Part shown: positions 32,082 to 38,095 of the stretch, piece after piece | Layout of the letters: the number at the start of each line of letters is the position of its first letter | How positions within the stretch are numbered: the stretch's first letter is position 1 | NCBI GenBank assembly: GCA_028345065.1 | Contig: JAOMCN010000021.1 | Location: forward strand, 1-38,095 | From: Rhodospirillales bacterium | GTDB lineage: Bacteria; Pseudomonadota; Alphaproteobacteria; Rhodospirillales; UBA2165 | Reading direction: 5' to 3' | DNA: 38,095 nt | Position numbers and translations under genes: made by a program | Notes under the pieces: generated by a model | Seen by the model: only the letters and a program-made list of their open reading frames with translations | Told to the model about the DNA's origin: nothing | Databases searched by the model: none

Positions 32082-32950
32082 TTATTCGGGACCCTTGGCG
32101 ACAACGGTATCTTCCTGGCTACCCCATTCAGTCCAAGAGCCGTCATACACTGAAACAGTGTCGTAGCCTATTAGAAACAATGAAAAGTAAAGAACAGCAG
32201 CAGTAACGCCCGAACCACAGCTCGATATGATTGGTTGAGAAGGGTCAATTCCTCTCTCCATAAATAATATTCTTAAATCATTTGCGGATTTCAATTCCAT
32301 ATAGTTGTCAGTTTGCAACATTTCTTGAAAGGCCAGATTTTTGCTATGGGGTACATGACCTCCTTTTAAACCGGGGCGTGGTTCGGGTTCTGTGCCGCAA
32401 AATCTACCCGCTGTTCTAGCATCAACAAATTGTCGGTTATTTTTTTGACGTTTTCCTTCACCTCTTCAATTGAAGTGACCAGTGCGGAATTGTGTTGACT
32501 ACATGTATAATTTGCCAATTTAGTTTTAGGGAACTCATTTGACACCGGATAGCCTAGTTTAGTCCATTTATCAAATCCGCCATTAAGAACCGCTATGTTT
32601 TTATGCCCAAACACCTTAAAGGTCCAAAAAGCCCTCATTCCGGCCATAACGCTGCCGTTCGTGTCATAACAAATTACATGGGTGTTTTCCGATATTCCCA
32701 ATTCTCCAACTTTTAATTGAAAATCATTTGGATTAGGTAACATATGCGGTAGGTCAACTTTTTGATCCGCAATTTCATTAATGTCAAAAAATACCGCCCC
32801 GGGAATATGACTGCTAACATATTCTTCCTTGGGATCGCGATTAGCCGTAGGCAGATGAAAACTAGCATCGATTATGACAATATTTGGATCTCCTAAATGT
32901 TTTGAAAGCCAAGCAGGTTCAACAATTGCTTCCGGGCGAGCGTATGACAT
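32082..32950 (-). pseudogene. sseA: 3-mercaptopyruvate/thiosulfate sulfurtransferase with internal -1 frameshift
   Basis: Two frames together spell one tandem-rhodanese protein. The first (32950 to about 32423) is the inactive N-terminal rhodanese (EEYVSSHIPGAVFFDINEIAD, VLNGGFDKW). After ...ITDNLL, the match continues in the -1 frame (DARTAGRFCG..., GGHVPHSKNLAFQEML) to SSCGSGVTAAVLYF, the active-site Cys, and VYDGSWTEWG, ending 32082. Read in the first frame, it stops at 32366 after only 194 residues and lacks the active site. The sequence at the join is TTGTTGATGCTAGAA (near 32423). It could be a true pseudogene, a sequencing error or programmed shifting. It sits in the sulfur operon, gap 15 nt to cysK and 4 nt to metC. 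Confidence 0.85.
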
Positions 32951-32965
32951 TTTTATCCTTTAGAT

Positions 32966-33967
32966 CTATTCAAGCCAGCTTGGAAATGGCAGACCTTTTG
33001 ATTTTAAAAATTCAACGTTGAATAGCCTGCTTTGATAACGTGTCCCATAATCGCAAAGGATAGTAACAACATTATGACCTGGTCCCAGTTCTTTAGCCAT
33101 CCGGATAGCTCCTGCTACATTTATACCGCTGGAGGTGCCCAGACAAAGCCCTTCATTTTGAAGTAAATCGTAGATAATTGGCAGTGCTTCCTCATCTGTT
33201 ATCTGGTAAGCATCGTCAATAGGCGCTCCGACGAGGTTCGCGGTTTCACGGCCTTGACCAATACCTTCTGTAATGGAAGATCCTTCGGCTTTTAATTCGC
33301 CATGTTTATAAAAATTATATAGCCCTGACCCCATAGGATCAGAAAGAGCAATTTTGATATCAGTATTTCTTTCCTTAAGGGCCATACCGACGCCGGCCAA
33401 GGTTCCACCTGTGCCAACGGAACATGTAAACCCTTCAATTTTACCGTCTAATTCCTGCCAAATTTCTGGGCCCGTAGTTTCAAAATGAGCACGGCGATTT
33501 GCAATATTATCAAATTGGTTTGCCCAGATGGCGCCTTGGGGGTGATCTTGACCTATTTCATTTGCCATCCGTTCAGATACTTTGACGTAATTTTCTGGAT
33601 TTGAATAGGGAACAGCCTCAACTTCATGGAGGTCTGCGCCAGCCAGGCGCAACATATCTTTCTTTTCCTGGGTTTGTGTTTTTGGAATAACGATCACAGT
33701 TTTATAGTCACTGGCACAGGCGACTAACGCGAGGCCAATTCCGGTGTTGCCTGCAGTACCTTCCACAATTATGCCACCAGGGTTTAACAATCCTCTTTCT
33801 TCTGCGTCTTTTACGATAAACAGTGCAGCTCGGTCTTTAACCGAACCGCCAGGATTTAAGAACTCTGCTTTGCCATAAATATTGCAGCCAGTATTTTCAG
33901 ATGCTTCTCTAAGGCGGATGAGAGGCGTCCTGCCAATAGCATCCCTAAAGTTTTCGCGGACGGTCAT
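32966..33967 (-). CDS. cysK: Cysteine synthase
   Basis: A 333-residue PLP beta-family enzyme. The PLP lysine is Lys44 in NPGGSVKDR, followed by GTAGNTGIG (substrate carboxylate binding), SVGTGGTLAG (phosphate) and CLGTSSGINVAGA (pyridine N side). It joins O-acetylserine and sulfide to give cysteine in the cytoplasm. It heads a tight minus-strand series with the sulfurtransferase and the metC pair. Only a weak purine-rich site precedes the ATG. Length and insertions after KDM resemble the CysK/Cys-synthase-like subgroup of alphaproteobacteria, so cystathionine beta-synthase activity cannot be excluded from sequence alone. Confidence 0.9.
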   Translation of the reverse strand: MTVRENFRDAIGRTPLIRLREASENTGCNIYGKAEFLNPGGSVKDRAALFIVKDAEERGLLNPGGIIVEGTAGNTGIGLALVACASDYKTVIVIPKTQTQEKKDMLRLAGADLHEVEAVPYSNPENYVKVSERMANEIGQDHPQGAIWANQFDNIANRRAHFETTGPEIWQELDGKIEGFTCSVGTGGTLAGVGMALKERNTDIKIALSDPMGSGLYNFYKHGELKAEGSSITEGIGQGRETANLVGAPIDDAYQITDEEALPIIYDLLQNEGLCLGTSSGINVAGAIRMAKELGPGHNVVTILCDYGTRYQSRLFNVEFLKSKGLPFPSWLE

Positions 33968-34073
33968 ACCAAATTCTATTCAGTAGTTAATAAAGTTGTT
34001 ATCTGCGCGGTGGAGAGTAACTTTGTGATGTGCGCTGATCAAGTAAAGTAAGTTGTTAGTCTTAGCACGAAGC

Positions 34074-34685
34074 TTACCCCCCCACTTTCCATTTACTTCG
34101 TATTTGACTCAAATTTAGCTTTAGCCACTGGAGGGCAATTATGGTCATTCCATTTTCAATTCGCCCGTTTGCTAGCCAGACGAAAGCTTCTTCAACGGGC
34201 ATCGAAAATACCCTGATATATTCACCTTCGGTGGCTAGACCATGGACTCCGCCGGCATCACTTGCATCAACATGTCCACAAAACATCTGAACCGTTTCTG
34301 ATGTGCAGCCTGGACTAGTGAGGTAAGTATGCATGGGTTCCAGGTCTAGTATTCGTAGTTTGGTCTCTTCTTCAGTTTCTCGATGGGCTGTATCCTCGGC
34401 CAGCTGATGAGATTCAATCACGCCGGCGACACATTCAATCTGCCATGGCGAAGTTTTTGGCGAAGTATATGCACCAATCCGAAACTGTTCGATAAGGACA
34501 ACTTCATCTCTAATTGGGTCGTAAGGAAGAACTGAGACGGCATGACCACGTTCCAGAACCTCTCTGGATAGGTCGGCGCTCCATTCGCCATTAAAAATAG
34601 TATGTCTAAGCTTATAATGATCTAGCCGCATATATCCCCGATATGGAGTTGTTCTTTCACTGACAACCACGTTGTTCTCTGACAT
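34074..34685 (-). CDS. nudF: NUDIX hydrolase, ADP-ribose pyrophosphatase-like
   Basis: A 203-residue protein of NudF size. N-terminal SVLPYDPIRDEVVLIEQFRIG is characteristic of ADP-ribose pyrophosphatases, and the Nudix box runs from Gly88 (GVIESHQLAEDTAHRETEEE) with the REXXEE core at 102-107. Two consensus positions differ: the first Glu of the box is Gln94, and the late Gly is Lys109. TSPGCTSETVQMFCG follows, as in NudF. Expected reaction: ADP-ribose to AMP and ribose 5-phosphate. It lies 106 nt upstream of cysK, same strand, so joint transcription is possible but unproven. Confidence 0.8.
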   Translation of the reverse strand: MSENNVVVSERTTPYRGYMRLDHYKLRHTIFNGEWSADLSREVLERGHAVSVLPYDPIRDEVVLIEQFRIGAYTSPKTSPWQIECVAGVIESHQLAEDTAHRETEEETKLRILDLEPMHTYLTSPGCTSETVQMFCGHVDASDAGGVHGLATEGEYIRVFSMPVEEAFVWLANGRIENGMTIIALQWLKLNLSQIRSKWKVGG

Positions 34686-34825
34686 AGGTTACATTCCAAA
34701 AAGTTGTATCGGGTTTTAAATCAAAAGTTAATGTATACGGACTTGGGTGAAAATCCAGTTTGAATTCAGTTAGGGATTGGAATACAAATTCCATTTGTCG
34801 TAAATAATAAAATTTGGGAGTGGCA

Positions 34826-35140
34826 ATGGACATTTCGGTTCGACGTCTTGAGGAGATGCGAAAATCGGGCGAAGAACACACTTTGTTGGACATTCGTGAA
34901 GAAGAAGAGTTGGCTATTTCCTCAATTGAGGGTGCGGTGCATATCCCGATGAATACATTGCCGGAAAATCTTGACCAGCTAACCAAAGATCATCCGATAG
35001 TTGTAATGTGTCATGTTGGAGGTCGAAGCTCCCAAGTTTGTGCTTGGTTAAATTCTAACGGTTTTGAAAATGCCGTAAACCTTGAAGGTGGTATCTCCGC
35101 CTGGTCAGCAGATATCGATCCCTCTGTTCCTTCCTATTAA
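34826..35140 (+). CDS. Single-domain rhodanese (GlpE-like)
   Basis: A 104-residue protein with the full rhodanese fold in one domain. LLDIREEEE is the start signature, GAVHIPMNTL follows, and the active-site loop is MCHVGGRSSQ with Cys62. NLEGGISAW closes the domain. It transfers sulfane sulfur from thiosulfate or a persulfide carrier, in the cytoplasm. GGGAG is 5 nt before the ATG at 34826. It diverges from nudF and is the only plus-strand gene here, but its chemistry matches the sulfur operon beside it. A regulatory or carrier role is as likely as a catalytic one. Confidence 0.92.
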   Translation: MDISVRRLEEMRKSGEEHTLLDIREEEELAISSIEGAVHIPMNTLPENLDQLTKDHPIVVMCHVGGRSSQVCAWLNSNGFENAVNLEGGISAWSADIDPSVPSY

Positions 35141-35162
35141 TGTAGTAATCGGGACTCTTTTT

Positions 35163-35618
35163 TTAAGTATTGACTTTACCTTCCTTTGTCTCCGGTTTCC
35201 AAATCTTTACATGTTCGCCATGTTTTTCTTCGTTCCATTGGTGCTGGGTTCCTTCTCCCATAAAAACGACAAAAACTTCACAGCCATCTGGGTATTCATA
35301 GGGGCCGTGTAATTCATCCCAGCCAAAAACATAATCACCGGGCCGCAAGTCTTTGCCAGCTACACACATGCGACCTTTCAATACGACAATTGAGTGCCAA
35401 CTTTTATGGCTATGTTCAGGTTCTACATAACCTGGGGGAAACCTAACTTTCATATCCACCCGCTTCATGGCGTCGTCCTTTGCAAAAACTTTTACCTGTA
35501 TTCCCGGTGGCAAGGTCAAGAGGTTATTATCAAGACCGTCTTCCCAAGGAACTTCGTCGTCATGGATCGCCTTAAAAGCGTGGTTCAAACTATTGTTTTG
35601 ATCTGTTGTAGGTTTCAT
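35163..35618 (-). CDS. Cupin-domain protein (ChrR-like pattern)
   Basis: A 151-residue cupin. The core VRFPPGYVEPEHSHKSWHSIVVLKG has metal-type His and Glu, and a later GDYVFGWDELHGPYEYPDGCEVFVVF carries the second conserved His. This pattern is like anti-sigma ChrR-type or small quercetinase-like cupins. It probably binds a divalent metal; catalysis is not demonstrable. An 18-bp tandem repeat lies just upstream (35633-35668), possibly part of its promoter. It converges on the rhodanese with 22 nt between stops, so the two share a short 3' region. Confidence 0.8.
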   Translation of the reverse strand: MKPTTDQNNSLNHAFKAIHDDEVPWEDGLDNNLLTLPPGIQVKVFAKDDAMKRVDMKVRFPPGYVEPEHSHKSWHSIVVLKGRMCVAGKDLRPGDYVFGWDELHGPYEYPDGCEVFVVFMGEGTQHQWNEEKHGEHVKIWKPETKEGKVNT

Positions 35619-35632
35619 GGTTCGGTACCTTT

Positions 35633-35668
35633 CAATATCAATAATTAAATCAATATCAATAATTAAAA
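35633..35668. repeat. Tandem 18-bp direct repeat upstream of the cupin gene
   Basis: CAATATCAATAATTAAAT (35633-35650) is followed directly by a copy differing only at its last base (35651-35668). It begins 15 nt before the cupin start codon (35618, minus strand). A two-site repressor or activator target is possible; replication slippage alone would also make it. Confidence 0.75.
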
Positions 35669-35828
35669 TTGGGATAGTAGCATTTGGGAAACGAAGCGGA
35701 AAAGACTATCAAAATTTATAATTTTAATAACGGAATGTGTGTACATAATTTACACTCGGACAAATATTTAATCATAATAGATGCAGTCAAGACTAATTTA
35801 TTGGTGTTTGGTTGGTGACGTAATTCAG

Positions 35829-37103
35829 CTATCGGTATTTACGGGAGAGATCGACGGGGTTGAGGCTGTCAACTCCCCTTAGTTGAGGAAGAAGGGTAGC
35901 AAAAAGAACAGCGATTAGAACTGTACCAACACCACCTACAACTACGGCGGGAACAACCCCCCACCAAGCCGCCGTTATACCTGATTCGAATTCACCGATT
36001 TCATTCGATGCGCCTGTAAAGACTGAGCTTACAGCGGTTACCCTTCCTCTCATTTCATCTGGGGTGACACTCTGGACAAGAAGGTTTCGGATAAAAACAC
36101 TCACCGAGTCTGAGGCTCCCATTACAAACAAAGCCAATAAGGAAACCCAAAATACTGTTGATAGCCCAAACAGAATGACACCAAATCCAAATACAACCAC
36201 TGTGCAAATCAGAATACTCCCGCCGGCACTGTTAATTGGTTTCTGGGTAAGCCAAAGCATACAGGTAAAAGCGCCGACCATCATTGCCATTCTCAGGCTG
36301 CCATATCCAACTTCACCAACGTTTAGAATTTCAGTTGCATAAATTGGAAGCAGAGCGGTTGCACCACCTAATAATACGGCGAACAAGTCAAGACCAATAG
36401 CTCCAAAAATTATTTGCCGGGACCATATGAATTTGAGGCCACCAAATAAAAGATTTAGGGTCACAGGCTCCCTTGTTATGATCTGTGTATTGGTTTTGAT
36501 CTGAGTTATAAGAAATGCTGATGTAAGAAATAGTAATACTACAATCCCGTAAACGATTTCGATCCCTATAAGAAGGAGGCCGCTCATCAGTGCGGGACCT
36601 CCAATTTTTGCGGTTTGAGCTGCGACGGAGCTCCAGGCAATGGCGTTTGCAAAGTGCTTCTTTGGAACCAGAACCGGAATTATGGCTTGCTGTGCGGGAG
36701 CTTGGAATGCTCGAGATGTTCCGACAAATATCAAAATGGTGAGAATTGAAAGTCTGTTATCAGTACCGGTGATTGTTATTAGGAATAGTCCGCTGGCTGC
36801 AACGGTCATGCCTCCCAAACAAAGAGCAATGATATGTTTTCTTGGGAATTGGTCGGCTGCAACACCTGATAATAGGAATAATAGAAAAAATGGAGCAAAT
36901 TGGGCCAAACCAATTAATCCCAAATCAAAAGGGTCTTTTGTAAGCATCCACATTTGCCAAAGAACTGTGGCGTTTAACATTTCTGTCCCAAAGCGACTAA
37001 GTACCCTGGAGAACCAATAATAGCGAAAATCGAGGTGCTGGAAGGCAATACGGCCGGATACTGTCGCTTTATTTTTTCCAGAAATGGCGTGTGGTTTTTT
37101 CAC
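35829..37103 (-). CDS. MFS exporter (EntS/MFS_3 type)
   Basis: A 424-residue membrane protein with about 12 hydrophobic segments. The opening segment with FRYYWFSRVLSRFG, the LSGVAADQFPRKH loop (motif A-like) and ATAVSSVF in the second half match the MFS_3 group (enterobactin exporter EntS-like). It exports an unknown drug or metabolite by proton antiport, in the inner membrane. The start is a GTG at 37103; GGAG lies about 12 nt upstream, longer than usual. It is 85 nt downstream of dnaE2 and could be cotranscribed with it, but no functional link is evident. Confidence 0.88.
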   Translation of the reverse strand: MKKPHAISGKNKATVSGRIAFQHLDFRYYWFSRVLSRFGTEMLNATVLWQMWMLTKDPFDLGLIGLAQFAPFFLLFLLSGVAADQFPRKHIIALCLGGMTVAASGLFLITITGTDNRLSILTILIFVGTSRAFQAPAQQAIIPVLVPKKHFANAIAWSSVAAQTAKIGGPALMSGLLLIGIEIVYGIVVLLFLTSAFLITQIKTNTQIITREPVTLNLLFGGLKFIWSRQIIFGAIGLDLFAVLLGGATALLPIYATEILNVGEVGYGSLRMAMMVGAFTCMLWLTQKPINSAGGSILICTVVVFGFGVILFGLSTVFWVSLLALFVMGASDSVSVFIRNLLVQSVTPDEMRGRVTAVSSVFTGASNEIGEFESGITAAWWGVVPAVVVGGVGTVLIAVLFATLLPQLRGVDSLNPVDLSRKYR

Positions 37104-37188
37104 CAGTTTTTGTAGCTCCTCAGATATATATTATTTTTTTTGGAGTGATACTGGCGATGGAATAGTCTTTGTCCAGGCTTAATACTGA

Positions 37189-38095
37189 CTACTTAAAATC
37201 CCGAGAGCGGGGTATAGGTATCCTTGTTTTTTTATTAGTAATAGAAAGATTATTTTTGATCTCGCTACTTTGAATAAAGTTGGGGTCTGGCAAATTCTTG
37301 GAAGCAAGGTTACCTAGTAGGAAGGAGTGGTCGAACAAATTCTCGGCAACGACGTGCGTAACGATACCTTCCCGCTGAAGTTTACCTCTGATTCCGAGGA
37401 GTTGAGATCCAAATACAGTTTGACGATACTGCTCCATTTTATGGGGCCAGATAATCATGTTTGCGACGCCGGTCTCATCCTCAATTGTGATGAAAATGAC
37501 ACCCTTGGCGCTACTTGGTCTCTGACGAATTAGGACTAAACCAGCTAGCAGAACTAGGCTCTCAGTTGATAATTGGGTAAGGCTTGCGCAGGTAATATAT
37601 TTTTCAGCCTTGAAATGAGGCCGTAGAAGTTCCATGGGATGTGCTTTCAAAGAAAGTTTAAGTGCTAGATAATCATCCGCCACCTGCTCTCCTAAACGCA
37701 TTGTGGGTAAGACAACGTTTGGTTCCTTCTGCAACTGATGTTCTTGAAGATGCTTGAAAAGAGGTAGGGGTGCGTCAACTGAAAGGCCTTTTACAGCCCA
37801 AAAGGCGTGCCGTCGGTCGAGGCCTAAAGATTGAAAGGTGTCTGCTCGTGCGAGGTTCTCTAGGACGCTACTTTTGAGACTAGTCCGCGTTTTAAGCTCT
37901 GAAACACTTGAATATCCGTGTTCACGGGTATTTACCAATAATTCAGCGGCGGTTTTTTGTATCCCTTTGATTTGGCGAAGGCCAAGACGAAGGGCAGTAC
38001 TTGTGTCTTCGGGAGAGCGACACTTATTCACTTCATGACCATCGTCATGTTTTTTTTTGATCAAGAAGGAAGAAAATTTGACTTCATTTCTAATT
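37189..38095 (-). CDS. dnaE2: Error-prone DNA polymerase III alpha, C-terminal part (5' end outside window)
   Basis: About 300 C-terminal residues are visible, with the frame open to the window edge (no start codon in view). ALRLGLRQIKGI marks the helix-hairpin-helix region, ARADTFQSLGLDRRHAFWAVKGL the fingers-end linker, and GLVLIRQRPSSAKGVIFITIEDETG the OB fold. The C-terminus IPRSRDFK ends with the P.SRDF motif typical of DnaE2/ImuC. DnaE2 is the translesion polymerase of the SOS mutasome with ImuA and ImuB. The first ~35 visible residues (IRNEVKFSSFLIKKK...) match the family poorly and contain a run of nine A's. Confidence 0.88.
   Translation of the reverse strand, partial: IRNEVKFSSFLIKKKHDDGHEVNKCRSPEDTSTALRLGLRQIKGIQKTAAELLVNTREHGYSSVSELKTRTSLKSSVLENLARADTFQSLGLDRRHAFWAVKGLSVDAPLPLFKHLQEHQLQKEPNVVLPTMRLGEQVADDYLALKLSLKAHPMELLRPHFKAEKYITCASLTQLSTESLVLLAGLVLIRQRPSSAKGVIFITIEDETGVANMIIWPHKMEQYRQTVFGSQLLGIRGKLQREGIVTHVVAENLFDHSFLLGNLASKNLPDPNFIQSSEIKNNLSITNKKTRIPIPRSRDFK

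Noticed and set aside
34657-34986. 109-codon minus-strand frame across the nudF/rhodanese intergenic region
   Set aside because: It is the antisense of the well-supported rhodanese and leader of nudF; no domain of its own.
1-38095. tRNA, rRNA, CRISPR array, transposase or prophage genes
   Set aside because: Looked for TPsiC-like loops, repeat arrays and transposase/integrase motifs in all gaps and frames; none convincing.

Overview
The window looks like a chromosomal segment of a free-living, probably marine, alphaproteobacterium with a moderately AT-rich genome. This rests on gene content typical of that class: a DnaE2-type polymerase tail, DUF4174 and DUF4149 proteins, a stand-alone HisI, a TIGR02466-type oxygenase, an alphaproteobacterial-style MetC and many orphan catabolic enzymes. 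No rRNA, tRNA, CRISPR array, transposase, integrase or phage structural gene was seen. Taxonomy is inference from family resemblance only.

Layout. (1) 1-1864, minus: a partial metallo-beta-lactamase-fold hydrolase behind a methylmalonyl-CoA-epimerase-like VOC protein, then a YciI/muconolactone-isomerase-like protein. (2) 2.3-4.7 kb: a sparse island of very small proteins (secreted, membrane or unknown). Two of them share a nearly identical 45-nt leader at fixed spacing, and a perfect 13-bp inverted repeat overlaps one stop codon. (3) 4.8-10.7 kb: two ketopantoate-reductase paralogues around a carboxymuconolactone-decarboxylase-like protein and a small zinc-ribbon protein, then a FliF-tail-like small protein, a cupin and an HpcH/HpaI aldolase. 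(4) 10.9-17.6 kb: DMT exporter, single-TM microprotein, secreted small protein, a flavoprotein reductase lacking its redox disulfide, a DUF59/SufT-like protein, a ZIP transporter with an inserted cyclic-nucleotide-binding domain, a stand-alone AMIN protein and a GIY-YIG protein. (5) 17.7-25.2 kb: 2OG-Fe(II) oxygenase with a MetE-C-terminal-like methyltransferase, zinc-ribbon microprotein, acyl-CoA dehydrogenase, Baeyer-Villiger-type monooxygenase with a coupled secreted protein, a very basic cytochrome c, DUF4174 and periplasmic glutathione peroxidase. (6) 25.3-29.7 kb: SDR, DUF4149, a conserved Trp-rich unknown, hisI and an acyl-CoA synthetase. (7) 29.7-35.7 kb: a sulfur-amino-acid operon read leftward (cysK, a frameshifted mercaptopyruvate-type sulfurtransferase, two MetC paralogues), with a NUDIX hydrolase upstream and a rhodanese diverging, then a cupin with a tandem-repeated upstream region. 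(8) 35.8-38.1 kb: an MFS exporter and the 3' part of dnaE2.

The clearest functional unit is the sulfur operon: cysteine synthase, sulfurtransferase and paired PLP C-S lyases with gaps of only 4-15 nt. The most unusual items are the cNMP-domain/ZIP fusion, the -1 frameshift inside the sulfurtransferase, the disulfide-less Lpd/SthA-like protein and the paired leader of the small-protein island. I found no clearly recognisable defence or mobile system; claims about small proteins are the least certain.
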